Assembly: GCA_025991245.1 (NCBI GenBank)
Contig: BQMJ01000005.1
Location: 248,001 to 312,000 of the forward strand
From: Galdieria partita
Lineage: Eukaryota; Rhodophyta; Bangiophyceae; Galdieriales; Galdieriaceae
DNA length: 64,000 nucleotides
Reading direction: 5' to 3'
Part shown: piece after piece, positions 21,338-33,081 of the stretch
Layout of the letters: every line of letters begins with the position of its first letter
Position numbering within the stretch: the stretch's first letter is position 1
Program-made: the position numbers and the translations under genes
Notes under the pieces: model-generated
What the model saw: the letters and a program-made list of their open reading frames with translations, nothing else
Database searches by the model: none
What the model was told of the DNA's origin: nothing

Positions 21338-23755
21338 ATGGAACGTCAAATTGCCATAGCATATCTCAGCAAAAGAAGAATATTTAACGCTTTGCGAATA
21401 TTGAGCCTTTGTGCCGAAGATCTGCAAACCCTAAACTTGGAAGTTTGGAAACGTGCTGCTCACTGTGATCGGTTTCCTGAAGGGTTTGACGCTTATTTAG
21501 ATCCATCCTTTCTTATAAGTGACTGTTTGGAGAATGTGCTCCATTCCTCACAAGAGAGTTTTGTACAGCCAATGCTTGGCGAGATGCAACACATTGAAAC
21601 AGTAGAAGAACTTTTAAATGTCGTTGAACAACTAAAAGTATTGACTTTTTCAGAAGAAACAACTGAACACAATGATGATCACTTTGTGCACCTGGAAGGA
21701 CCTATAGGACAGTTTTTGCGAAGAATAATCATAGCTGTGGATAGCCTTTCTTTCGAAGACATTTGTTTGCTACTGGATTCGTGGAACTCGGCTGATGTTT
21801 CTGAAGAAGAGTTTCGGAACCCAATTACTTATGCCTGGGACTTTCAAGTTCCGTGTAGTTTGTTACCCCAAAATGACCATGAAGCACACCGACTGCTAGA
21901 AGGTTTTAACTATGGATTTATTCCTAGCGATGAATTTTTGAACATTTCTTTAAACGATAGTAGTACAACAAAGGCTGAGCTTGTTAGGTTTCTTCAGTCC
22001 ATTGAAAGTGCAGATCTTCTTTCTTCCATTTCGTCGCTGCATCGTTACTTTGATATGGAATTGTGTTCTCTGGATTGCGGTCCTCAACAGGCTTCTTTGT
22101 TATTAGCAGCTGCTTACTTTACTTTGGGCATTCAACCACTATCGATAGTTAATTTACATGAAACGGTAGAGAATTGTTTCTTATACGAAAGCTAAAACTT
22201 AGTAACTTTCTAGATTAAAGTTTCGCAACAAACAGGCGACAAGTATTGCCAATTACATGCACTTCTATGGCTTTGCCTTGCAGATATGAACAAGAAACAT
22301 TTACTAATGGAAAGAGTGAAGCAGCTCGCGAAGGAGCCCAGTTATAACTTACTTGCCTCCGTAAAGCTAGAGGAGTGGAGGATATGTGGCAAAGGAATGT
22401 TTTCATCGTTTGAATGGAATACATCACAAGATGCAGAGCAAATATCGATGTTTATCAAAGACTATGTAGAGAGTTTTCATTCATCTTCAGGTATTTTTCA
22501 AACAATATATATAAATTGTCCTTTTGTTGATTACTTAAAATTCAGGCTCCTCAAGCTTGTCTCGTATCGCATTGTGTATATTGGAAGCCGAAATGTGGCG
22601 ACTGAAGGGTTTTCTTGACATCAGCTACAACATTTTAGAAGAATGCTGTTCTCGGGAAGCAACTGGTTTATTTTCCTATCCTTTCTTGCAGTGTGTATGT
22701 GTATTGAGCCTTTTCGACTTGGAACGAGGAAATTTTGAACTTGCACTGGAAAGATTCGAACCTGCTATTCAGTATCTTTCATCCATAGAAAGCGATAGAG
22801 TACATCGTACTTTGGACAAGGACCTCATCAGGATACATGTCCTATATGTTATATTTTGGAGGTAATCTTTGGAAATTGCTGCAAGTTTCAAATTTTTAAT
22901 TATGATTAGGTCCTTTTACCGTCAAGAAAGACACATGGCACGACTTGCTCTCGAAAAGATAGAAAGTATTGTTTCTTCGGTAGAGTACAGCAGTAGCATA
23001 GATCACGCACTTATGGTTCTCAAGGCAAAATGTGCCTTGGCTCAGCTGGAAGGAGATTACCAAAGTGCTCTAAGGATATGCAGTGAATGGGAAAGGTTTT
23101 CTATTTTGAAAGGTATTTGAACTACAAGTTGCATGTTCCAAACCAAACAAACTGTGTCATAGAAAAACCGCTTGGCTATTTGGAAGCAAAAATATATGAA
23201 GCTGACATATTTCTACACGTGAACACTCCTGTTAAGGCCTTATTACCAGCATTGCAAGTAGTCAAGATTTCTGAAATGAACAACATTGAATATTATAGAT
23301 TGGTTGCTAGTCTTATCGTGACTGAAGTTCAGTGCCAAATGCATCAATTTGAAGCTGCACAAAATTCTCTTCGAAAAATAGAACCTTTGCTAGCTAACAG
23401 TGTTCCTCCTCTATATCAGGGCAAGGCTTATTTATTTAGAGCACATATCCAATCTGCTTGCTATTTACAGAATATGTCATTTGCTGCTAATGTTGCTGGA
23501 ACAAATGAGACTTTATCTGCAACTCTGAAAGATATACAGTCAGCACGTGATTGCTTTCAAAAGATGCAGGCTTGTTGTTATATCAGAGAATGTCAGTTCT
23601 TACATGCAATGATACAACAAATCATACAACTCAAAGATAAAGATCTCGGAACTGGAGTTTCTTCTTCTAATCAAGGTAACTGGTTACAAACTGATGGTAA
23701 ATGTGATGAGCAATTTGCATACTATCAAGTTTTGGAAAAACTCAATAAACTATAG
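21338..23755 (+). CDS. APC5: Anaphase-promoting complex subunit 5
   Basis: TPR-type scaffold subunit of the APC/C ubiquitin ligase platform. Five exons: 21338-22165, 22214-22490, 22546-22861, 22910-23112 and 23163-23755 (introns 48, 55, 48 and 50 nt), total 738 aa, close to human APC5 (755 aa). The best block is QASLLLAAAYFTLGIQPLSI followed by LHETIKVSQQTGDKYC and LHALLWLCLADMN, which straddles the first intron and matches the APC5 core. Helical TPR-like pairs continue to the end. The N-terminal IAIAYLSKRRIFNALRILSL also fits. The call rests on this core plus length. Confidence 0.8.
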
Positions 23756-23904
23756 CAAACAAGAGATAAAAGGAATACTGTACATTATCAGCACGCAACT
23801 TGGGTACTTCAAAAGATAGACAAATTATTCAACGTCTCTGTCAAAAAGTAAAATATTAACAAAACATTAAAATCACTTCTCATACAAATGGAGCAAAATA
23901 TACC

Positions 23905-24912
23905 TTATTCCCTTTCGGATCCTTCTTCCACAGATACATCGGAGACAGTAAAATCATTTGGACAACAGGCTGAATATTGTGTTGCTGAGGATTGAATCTC
24001 TTCATGAAAAATTGCATTAAAAAATTCTTCAGGATATTCTAGAAATGCACAATGATCTGACCCACGAATAACTGTAAAATGACAGTCAGAAATGATACCC
24101 TTCAACAATTCATACAAGTGCTTCACTTCAGACACTTTAACAACTGGGTCCATGTCTCCACAAACCAGATGAACAGGAACTCTTAACCTTTCAATACATT
24201 CAACCAAGGGAAATAAACATTGTGCATTGGAAAGGCCTCTCAAAGAAACAAGTGGCACTACGGCAGCATCTCCTGAGGGTTTTGGTTGTGCATTTAACTG
24301 GTAAGCTAATTTTCGAAGTCCTGGAGCCACAAAACCAGGTTGTCGAGGATATCGAGCAATAAAGCCCAGATATCCTAAGAGACCTCCTCTTCTCACCAGA
24401 AGTTGTGGTGTGAAGGCAAAGTATAGCGCACGAATAGGAGAAACTTTCCTTTCAATTCCTGCAGGAGATATAAGAATGAGCCTCGACACTGGAGTTGGAT
24501 TCTTCAAGGTATACTGAACTGCAACATAAGCACCAAGACTATGACCCAACAGAGCAAACTGTCTTAAACCAATGCTTTGTAAACAGAGTTGCAAACTGTC
24601 GACATAGTAAGCAATTGATTCTTCTGCTGTCCTTCCTTTAAATTCGGGACGATCAGACCTTCCCCAACCTAGAAGGTCGATAGCATAAGCACAATAGCCT
24701 ACTGAAACCAGTTGTTCAAAGTTTCGATAAAAGAATGCTGCACTCATAGAATGCCCATGTAGGAGTACAATATCTTTCCGGTTCCCTCTTCCAGCCACTA
24801 TAACGTGCATCATATAATTGCCGACCCGAACGAATTCGTGCTCTATGGATACCTTGACTCGTTCCAACACTTTTCGTTCGGCTTCTTTCAACCGTTCCGG
24901 GGAAGTGGGCAT
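23905..24912 (-). CDS. CGI-58/ABHD4-5-like alpha/beta hydrolase
   Basis: Lipid-related serine hydrolase of the CGI-58/ICT1/At4g24160 group. Visible: oxyanion motif VLLHGHSMSAAFF, DLLGWGRSDRPEF, nucleophile elbow GHSLGA, a basic cap region, acid loop VHLVCGDMDPVVKVSE, and catalytic His in GSDHCAFLEYPEEF. The acyltransferase HxxxxD box of some members is not seen. The first in-frame ATG is at 24912 (335 aa), but the frame stays open upstream to about 25140 and encodes a segment (FEFQRLLGRLIMPTSPERLKEAE) that resembles the plant pre-domain, so a 5' exon or an upstream start is likely. Probably acts on lysophospholipid or triacylglycerol at membranes or lipid droplets. Confidence 0.8.
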   Translation of the reverse strand: MPTSPERLKEAERKVLERVKVSIEHEFVRVGNYMMHVIVAGRGNRKDIVLLHGHSMSAAFFYRNFEQLVSVGYCAYAIDLLGWGRSDRPEFKGRTAEESIAYYVDSLQLCLQSIGLRQFALLGHSLGAYVAVQYTLKNPTPVSRLILISPAGIERKVSPIRALYFAFTPQLLVRRGGLLGYLGFIARYPRQPGFVAPGLRKLAYQLNAQPKPSGDAAVVPLVSLRGLSNAQCLFPLVECIERLRVPVHLVCGDMDPVVKVSEVKHLYELLKGIISDCHFTVIRGSDHCAFLEYPEEFFNAIFHEEIQSSATQYSACCPNDFTVSDVSVEEGSERE

Positions 24913-25140
24913 TATCAGTCTTCCGAGCAGACGCTGGAACTCAAAAATAAGAATGACCCAAGAGGTTTTCCTAAGAAAACCTTTGACAAGATGTGACAGC
25001 CCTATTTTGCTCACTGTGACTGAGTGTGGCCTCAATAAATGTGGAATATCATCTCGCGAAATTCGAATCCAAAAACTCGAATAGTTAACGCTTTGTACGA
25101 AGAATATTCGTGGAGAGGCTTTGGAAAGCAACTGCTTCCA

Positions 25141-25592
25141 AGCTATTCATTCTGTATGACTTGAAGATATGTTGCTGTGATTTGGGAAGAGCATAAACAG
25201 AAGTAATTGTTTGTCTTTCTATTTCAATGTAGATGCAATACATGTCACAGAATGTAATGGAATGATTGACAAATCTTACACTGAACAAGACCCTTCTTTC
25301 ACAAAGCATGTCCGTCAACAAAGCGATCCAAGTATTGTCCTATCAGATACTGAATGATACAAATAGAACAACTATTTCCTAACAGTTGACATAAAATTGC
25401 ATCATTAGAGGTTCACAAAGGCCTCTCCATGTAGGATTGTTCACACCATTGAACATCCAAATATTCACCGATATCATCCAACTTTGAAATGATACTTCCC
25501 ACAATCAGATTGTATTGAAACTGTCTTTAGAAATTCAAAACTCCAACGAGCAGAAGCAGCATATTCGATTTCCACTCGACATATTCTTGTAG
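25141..25592. other. Divergent spacer between hydrolase and PhzF-like gene
   Basis: Likely carries both promoters and perhaps the missing 5' exon of the hydrolase. A 79-codon minus-strand frame (25085-25321) overlaps the hydrolase N-terminus in another phase and includes an ATG near 25160; I could not splice it convincingly. No RNA gene seen. Confidence 0.35.
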
Positions 25593-26493
25593 ATGTTAGG
25601 ATTCATTGTCGACGCTTTTGTAACTGAAAAAAACTTTAGCGGTAACCCTGCTGGAGTGTGTTTAATACCAAGCGATAAAACTCTTTCAGATGACTTGATG
25701 CAAAACATCGCTAGTGAATTGAAGCATTCAGAAACAGCTTTTGTTCAGATCTTGTCAAGTGAAGAGGGAGTACTTTCTTGTTCTCTTCGTTGGTTTACCC
25801 CTACCACAGAAGTTGAGCTCTGTGGCCATGCCACTTTGGCTAGTGCAGCAGCTTTGTGTTTTGCCAAATATTGGAACCCTTCAGCTTTTTCAACAGTAAA
25901 GTTCCACACTCGTTATTCGGGGGACTTGTTCGTTCAAGCTGTAGACGACCATTCTTTCCAAATGGACTTTCCTCTTTTGCCTGTTGAACAGATAAAGGAA
26001 AGTATCAGCGAAGAATTACTAACTGCACTTGGTTTGCTTAGAGAACAAGTTGTATACTTTGGTAAAACTAAATTTGATATCTTTATTTGTGTGCAGAATC
26101 AGACTGTGGTAGAGAAACTAGTACCAGCTTTTGATATGCTTCTTCACATACCAGGAGTTGGTAGAGGTGTTGTTATAACTAGTTTGGCGAATAATACACA
26201 AGATGCGGATTTCTGCTCTCGCTTTTTTGCACCTTGGACAGGTGTCAGTGAGGATCCCGCGACAGTGAGTAACTTTTCTTCAATTTGTATTATTATAACT
26301 ACATATTTAGGGTAGTGCGCACTGTTCTTTGGGTTATTACTGGAGCCTCCAACTTGGAAAGTCCCAACTATGTGGTATTCAGTTGTCTTCAAGGAGAGGT
26401 CGTGTATCCGTAACAGTAGATAGTCACAAGAGTCGAGTTAAACTTGGAGGTGAAACGAGAGTAGTGTTCAGTGGTTGTTTTCCATTTTTATAA
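25593..26493 (+). CDS. PhzF-like isomerase family protein
   Basis: Member of the PhzF/MAWBP family with the diaminopimelate-epimerase fold. Two exons, 25593-26264 and 26311-26493, around a 46-nt intron, give 284 aa, the family norm. Visible: GFIVDAFVTEKNFSGNPAGV at the N-terminus, SELKHSETAFV with the conserved catalytic Glu, RWFTPTTEVELCGHATLA, and GVSEDPATGSAHCSLGYYW, which forms only after splicing. In bacteria PhzF isomerises a phenazine precursor; the eukaryotic members have no settled substrate, so the name gives fold rather than reaction. Confidence 0.9.
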
Positions 26494-26519
26494 AACATGA
26501 GAAAAGTCGAAGGTGTCAT

Positions 26520-27825
26520 TTAGGAATCTGCAATGTTGTTGTCATTCCTCTCTTTGATATTTGTAGTGATCCACGGCTCCAAATTATCAATATACGCGAG
26601 TCCCTTTCGAGCTCCTAGTGCTGCAAGTTTCTCAGCCGCTACTCGAGAAGCAAAGTATAACATATGTTCTTGATCAAAACGATGCAGTATGGCGTAAATA
26701 ATACCTCCAATAAAGGCATCTCCAGCTCCTGTCGTATCGACTACATGTTCAACAGGCCAACAAGGACAGTCTATCAGTCGATACTTTGGTGCACATTCTC
26801 TACAAGGCGTAGGCAAAGGAAACGTTGTTTTGACAGCCATTATAGGAATATGTGATAAGTTTGCTGTTTTCTCTTCCTTATCCGAGTCAAGACGGCTCAT
26901 CATCACACAGCCTTCCTTTCCTAAAGTGGATATAACAAATTGTGCAGCATAAGAGTCAAGTAGCTTTTCCAAGCAATTCAATCTATTTAATTGACCGAAA
27001 TACTAACCTAAAATTAAGTCATATCTAGAACGCATTCTGCCAAAACATACCTCCAAAGGAAATTCCGCATTAGTAATAATATAATCTGCCAAATACAACA
27101 GACTTTCCAAGCCTTCCCTACGACGCTCTACATCAAGAACAATCGGTATGCCTCTATCCTTCGCATGTTGAGCGATCTGAACAAGTTTCGGTTTACAAAA
27201 ACTGGCAGAGAGACGGACAAACCTTCAATGCTGCTGAAGGATGTCTACCATCCAAATGGACCAAGTAAGCTCCGTTTAAACATTCTAAGTCCACTTCTTC
27301 GCTTGTTAACTCTGCTTTGGAAGGTGTATGGATACAGGTCCTGGTCAAAGAGCTCGTATCAACGATCACATATGTAAAAGCTGATTGCGTTGCTTCTTGT
27401 CTTTTAATGAATCTCGTATCCATATCCTCACGTTCAAACTCTTCAAGTATTGATTGACCTGCAATATCATTGCCGATTTTGGTTACTAGAACAGCGTTGA
27501 TACCTAACCTACGCAAACACGTTAAAGTATTTGCAGCATTTCCACCTCCTTGAATACTAGAGTCTAATGTTCTCAATTTCTGATCAGGTTCAGGGAACGC
27601 TGACACCTTGGCAATAAAGTCTAAGCCTGCCATACCAACGCCAACCACCTTCTTGTCTTTACTCAAAGGAACAAGTTTCTCTCTTTGAGCCTGAATACTT
27701 GCTGAGCAGATGGAAAACATCACTCTTTTATCACGAAAATAGGAATGAGCAGGTAACTTTTGCAACCAAAAATGATTTCTAAGAGAAACGTTATAATGCA
27801 GAAACATAAAATCACAACATCTCAT
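26520..27825 (-). CDS. pfkB-family carbohydrate/nucleoside kinase
   Basis: Ribokinase-fold sugar kinase of about 402 aa. Three exons: 27223-27825, 27051-27176 and 26520-27002, with introns of 46 and 48 nt. Signature 1 is GGGNAANTLTCLRRLG near residue 95. Signature 2 is VDTTGAGDAFIGG, with the catalytic Asp and anion hole. The N-terminal 45 residues are basic and lack acid, compatible with an organelle transit peptide. Closest in look to the plant pfkB kinases of the ketohexokinase/ribokinase branch; the substrate cannot be told from sequence. The start codon lies 30 bp from that of the divergent LSD1 gene. Confidence 0.88.
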
Positions 27826-27855
27826 TCTCTTTCGACATTGCTTGTTACACTACTG

Positions 27856-30425
27856 ATGCCTTGTTCAGACGATCCACTTGCACGTCTTCATGGCAGAAGC
27901 GCCTTGGAAGATACTTTAGAAATGTTATGGAAGAAGGACGGTTCTCCAAGTAAAAGGAGACCGCGTTGTGGCAACCGTGAACTAGGTAAGGTTGAATTGT
28001 CACTTTGTCTTGAAGCTAGTTTACAGCTTTGGGAGATCTTTACGTATTCTTTGAAAGCGTTCGCTCTTTTGGCGGTATTTTGAAAGTGAGTGTTCTATAT
28101 AGGGCTATTACTTTTGGTTTGATTTCTTTATAGGTTCACGAGAATCGTCTAATGCAACCCATTGCGGAATTGTTACGTTTGTCGTTGACAGCAACAAGTT
28201 CTGGTTACTCTTTGCGTCTTATTTATCTGAAATGGCTCAAACCTTATGAGGAACAACTTGAAAGAGCAATTGATGACAGTTATGAAAGGATAAATAATTT
28301 TTGCGAAAGCAAGAGACAATGGCCAGATTGCGTCTGGTCGAAAGATGCAAATGTCCCAAAAAAAAGGTCTCGTTGGAAGCAGAATGGAGCTAAAGTCTGT
28401 TCAGAAGATGCACATCAGGTAAGCCAAAAAAGTGTTCCAAGTTATTTAGCTTACTTCGTTCAGGTTGAGGAACACTTGACAGAAGCAGAGAAGGCTGCAG
28501 TTTTATCGAGACTCTCTGTTAATGAAATGGAACCAGAAGAGCAAGTAGAGTTCGAGTATTTGCAAGATTCACCAGATTTGTTTTTAGATATTCGAAACCA
28601 CATTCTTCGAGTATGGTATAGAGACGTTTCACATAGAACAAGTTGCTCTGATATTCTATCGACCGTTCCTAAGAGGTATGATCATTTTAGTATTTCTTCT
28701 TAAAGATATGAAGGAACATTCTTTTAGATATCATGATTTGACAAAGGATATCTTTATATTTCTCGTTCGACAAGGTTTAATCAATTTTGGCTTTTTAGGA
28801 AAGAATCAGTTTCCTATTCGCTCTCGTGAACAAATGGAAAAGGCTCCTCATGTAGTTATTATTGGCGCAGGTATATCTGGCCTTGCTGCGGCGAGGCAAC
28901 TTTGCTCTGTTGGAGTGAGAGTATCCATTTTTGAAGCTCGAGATAGATTGGGAGGCCGTATTCATACAAAGACAAGTTCTAACAACGAACCTGTAGAGTT
29001 GGGTGCTATGCTTATTACTGGTGTTCAGCAGAATCCTTTGAATACACTTTGTAGGCAATTGAATGCAGTATTGGAAGTAGTTCAGGAAGACTGTCCTTTA
29101 TATGATGTAAATGGTTGTTTGGTTCCCAAAGACTTGGATATGTTAGCAGAAGACATATTCAACGACGCTCTTGAAGAAACAACCAAAATGAGAAAGGTGA
29201 GTATTTCTTTGTTTTATTTGTAGTTTCTAAGATTTTGTCAGTTATACAAAGATAAAAGACACATTTCGCTGGGTTCCGTATTAAAAAGATTGCTAGAGGA
29301 GAAGATTATGCTATTTAGACAAAACTCGGATATAAAGGATTCTACTATATTCACTACTTTGAAAAGACTGGCTCAGTGGCATATAGCTAACTTGGAATAT
29401 GCCTGTGCTGCCGATCTAGAACATGTGTCGTTGTTTGACTGGGATCAAGACGATCCATGGGCCTTGGAAGGTGAACATGCTATTGTCAAGGGTGGATTTT
29501 CTCAGTTAGTGGAAGGTTTGGCTAGAGGCTTTAAGAAAGCATGGCAGGATTTTGACAATTGGAAACATGATTCTTGTATATTTTTACGTCATGAAGTGAA
29601 AGCAATCAATTGGTCGTCCAAACAGAAGAATGAAGATAGAGGACGAAAGTCATTCTCAAAGAAAGAATCTGTTCTAGTCAAAGTGCAAACTCCGAATGCA
29701 AATATGAGAGAGGTTTTGTGTGATTGCGTTCTTATTACTGTCCCCTTGGGAGTCTTAAAGGAACGAACCATCTCTATCTATCCTCAGTTACCGAGTTGGA
29801 AACAAGAGGCCATTGACAGTTTAGGATTTGGTGGTTTAAACAAAGTTTGTCTTGTTTTTGAAGAAGTTTTTTGGAAACATTCCGTGTTTGGAGCATTGAC
29901 TGATTCACCTAATGAAAGAGGAGAATTTTATATTTTTTGGGATATGACAAAATGTTCAGGCCAAACTCCTGTCTTGGTTACCATGATTTGTGAGCCGTTC
30001 GTGGGACGGAATGAACTTGCTGATGATCATGTTTGTGTAAAACGTGCTATGAATGTACTACGACGAATTTTTCCGAATGCACCGGAACCCAAGGTTTGTA
30101 GGGCTTGAGTAACCATCCATTGAACTGAAAGTCTTGGAAGGAATCGTTCGTAACTCGATGGTCTAGCGACCAGTATGCAGGTGGTGCATATTCTTTCATA
30201 AGTATAAACTCTACCAGTAAAACTTACGACGCAATGGCAGAAAATGTTGGCGATGTATTATACTTTGCGGGAGAAGCAACTAATGGAAGATATCCTACAA
30301 CTTGTGCAGGGGCCTTTTTAAGTGGACTACGAGAGGCAGGGAAAATAATGAAGCACTTGCACTTGGATACCTTACTATTGGAAAACATTCAGAAGAAAAG
30401 AAAAGTTTCGGCTTTCGGTCATTGA
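27856..30425 (+). CDS. LSD1/LDL-type lysine-specific histone demethylase (SWIRM + amine oxidase)
   Basis: FAD-dependent demethylase acting on H3K4me1/2 in plants and animals. Seven exons (27856-27985, 28027-28085, 28134-28418, 28464-28675, 28728-29196, 29242-30093, 30132-30425), total 766 aa, all junctions in frame. A SWIRM domain lies around residues 165-255 (YLDIRNHILRVWYRD.. to IFLVRQGLINFGFLG). The FAD dinucleotide fold is VVIIGAGISGLAAARQL near residue 275. The catalytic lysine is in LGFGGLNKVCLVFEEVFW, and the FAD-end motif is LYFAGEATNGRYPTTCAGAF. Between the two halves of the oxidase domain there is no room for the CoREST-binding Tower helices of animal LSD1. It lacks other readers, so targeting partners must be separate. 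Confidence 0.93.
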
Positions 30426-30503
30426 ATAGTCATTTTCTCACAGTGGAAGACTTTACAGTGCACAAGTTATTTGGCAACTGGAGAACGCAGATTCTAAATT
30501 ATA

Positions 30504-32989
30504 TCATTTTGCGTTTCTTCGAGAAGGGATATCAGGTCCTCCTAGTAAAGCACTCCAATCATCGTCGTCTTCTTTTTCTTTTGGTTGTTTTCTTCTAGAA
30601 CGACTCGATTCGCTTACAATCTGGTCCAATGAGTTACCAGTTGGACGAAGTCTTGTATTACTATGTGTTGTCGTAGTCGGTTTGATACTGGAAGTTGGAA
30701 TTGTTCGGGTTGACGTATACGAACTCGAAAAGGATTGGCTTCCAATGGTATTTTCTGTTTTTCGCGAGTCACCTGTATTTTCCATACTTTCGTTATGATA
30801 CGGAAGTGGTTCAGAAAAGTCTATCAAGAGATCCCAATTTTCAGATTCATCATTATGGCTCCTCATTTCCGGTACCCCTTTCTCTTTCAGTAAAGTTGGC
30901 GGAAATGAACCTTCTGAAGCCTGTACAGATTGTGTCATTTCTTGTTCGTTCCTTTTCAAATTTGTTTGATAACATTTGTCAATATTGGATGGCTGCTGTA
31001 TAGAACGTGTGTCAACAATACTTTCGGAAAGTTGTATTGCTAAAGATGCAGCCAAAGATGTAAAATTCCATCCAGAGCTTTTTGTAGATCCAGAGGTTGC
31101 CCTTGCTTTGTCCATATTGTTGCGCATATTGATATCGTTGATGGCTGAAGTTACTGTTCCTTTTAACATTTGCTCGTGAAGACGCCTAATCTTCTCTATA
31201 AAAAATTCTAAACACTCAAATGCTTGAGTTCGAGTCTCATTGTCCTCATCTACAAGACAAGGAACTACTGCCGGTAGGATTCTCGTTGCCATTTCCGCTG
31301 GTTGATAATTTTCTGCTGTCTTCATGAAGGCAACGAGACCGGAAACTCGTGCTGGTGGAAAAGGATCCTTCAAAGATCTCGTAAAGGCCGGGATCAACAC
31401 TTTTTTCTTGGTTGACTCTGATAAATGGCTCGCAATCTTTCCAAGACAAACTGTTGTATTAGCCCTTATAGCTGGTTCACGATCCAACTGTTATCCACTT
31501 GTCAACAAGTCAAACCAAAAGGAATACTTAACAACTTACTTGAACTTTTGCAAGATGACCCATTAACACCGAATTCAGCAGTTTGTCATCTAAGACGTCA
31601 ATAATATGTATAATCGCTTTCACGGAGTTATCTCGAAGAGCTGGTGAGCCAAGATCTTTTAGATTTTGACAAATGAAAGGGAAAACAATCTTATTAACGC
31701 TTTCCTTGTCGATGAAAGGTGCAAACAATTCTATCTTGTTTACCAATTCAGCACGAACAACTCGATTCTCAGGTTTGACACTCGCGAACCACTTTACAAC
31801 ATGTTGACGAACTAGCTCTTGCTTAAAATTGTCGTCCACGATATGACTAAATATTGTAGATATACAATTCAAAACTGACGTTCCTCCACTTCCACATTCC
31901 ATACTTGTGCAGAGTACTGGTAAAAGTTTAAACCGAAGAAAATTATTCGGAACTTGTTCAACAGCGTCTACAATCTTCTGCAAGAAATTATCCTTTTCTA
32001 GAGATTCCTTGAGTTCAAAATTTTCGAGAAACAGATTCATATTCACAAAAGAATTACTCTGTAAACATTTGTTCTCCAACAGCTTTCCTGGTGTAAGTCT
32101 CGAAGAAGGATTCGAAGATAGTAGCTTTTGATAGTCAATAACTAACTCCTTTGGAATGAAATCCAATTTCCTTAACTGTTCCGCAGACCGAAAAGTTCCG
32201 CTGAATATTTCTTGAATGAAACAACCAAACGCCCACGAGTCTACGGAATAAATCGGTGCTTTGCTTAGAACATTCCATTGTTGCTTAAGGAGCTACAAAG
32301 AATTTAACTTGAGATCAAACTGTAACGAAACTTACTTCTGGTGAACAATACTTTTCTTCCTGAAGAAACATAGTCTCTCTTAACAAAGTAAGATCGCCAA
32401 CAGCTGCCTCGAATGCTCCCAACTTCCAATCCCCACCCGGTGTTATAAAAACACAAGCTGGAGACATTCTTCCATGTGCGAGTTTGCAGTCGCTGTGAAT
32501 AAACTCCAATGCTCTAGCTAAACAAAAGATACCCCAACATAAAGTATCCATGGACAATGGTCCGTAGCGCTGGGTGTATTCATAGAAGGGAAAAGCTTCT
32601 TCTGTAGCAAAAGAAATGCAATTTTCTGACTCTACAGCGTTGTAAAACTTCAAGATATTTGGATGTCTAAGAGTTTTAAGCCTCTGTAAACCATTTCTCG
32701 CCAAGCTTCGCAAAGACTTGTTAGCGTCCTTTAACAAGTTTACAACTTTCTGCAATAACTATCTTGCTCACGAACCTCTTTTGAAACTTGGTGCACAAAT
32801 ACAAGAGCTGTCTCCTTAGTTTCCTTGTTCTTGCCTTGATAAAGTTTCCAAATGAGTGATTTATCACCACTTGACAAGGACACACCAAGAGAGTATCCCA
32901 GGTTCTAAAAAATGCTCTAATACAAAGAAAAATAGACGAAACTTGCTTACGCTTTGGTCTTTCCCTATAAGCTTTTCAAAAAATTGCAT
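30504..32989 (-). CDS. SCYL1-like N-terminal pseudokinase with HEAT repeats
   Basis: Scyl proteins act in COPI trafficking and tRNA export. Exons: 32951-32989, 32776-32904, 32336-32749, 31540-32292 and 30504-31487, total 772 aa (human SCYL1 is 808). The kinase-like part has LKTLRHPNILKFYNAVES; the HRD catalytic loop is replaced by KLAHGRMSPACVF and DFG by KLGAFEA, so it should be inactive. The SVDSWAFGCFIQEIFSGTF block is typical of SCYL1. HEAT repeats follow (FLRFKLLPVL.., EPAIRANTTVCLGKIA, PARVSGLVAFMKTAE). The C-terminus is Ser/Asn-rich and ends with an acidic-Trp motif (DDDDWSALLGG) and RRNAK, not the RKLD tail of animal SCYL1. The second junction needs a 26-nt intron (32750-32775). Confidence 0.85.
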
Positions 32990-33081
32990 GGTAACCGGAC
33001 ACTACTTGTGTCAAACAAATCCTTCCATTCATTCCACAAATTTATTGAAAAGATCACGGTCGACTCTTTCAAACCACACAA

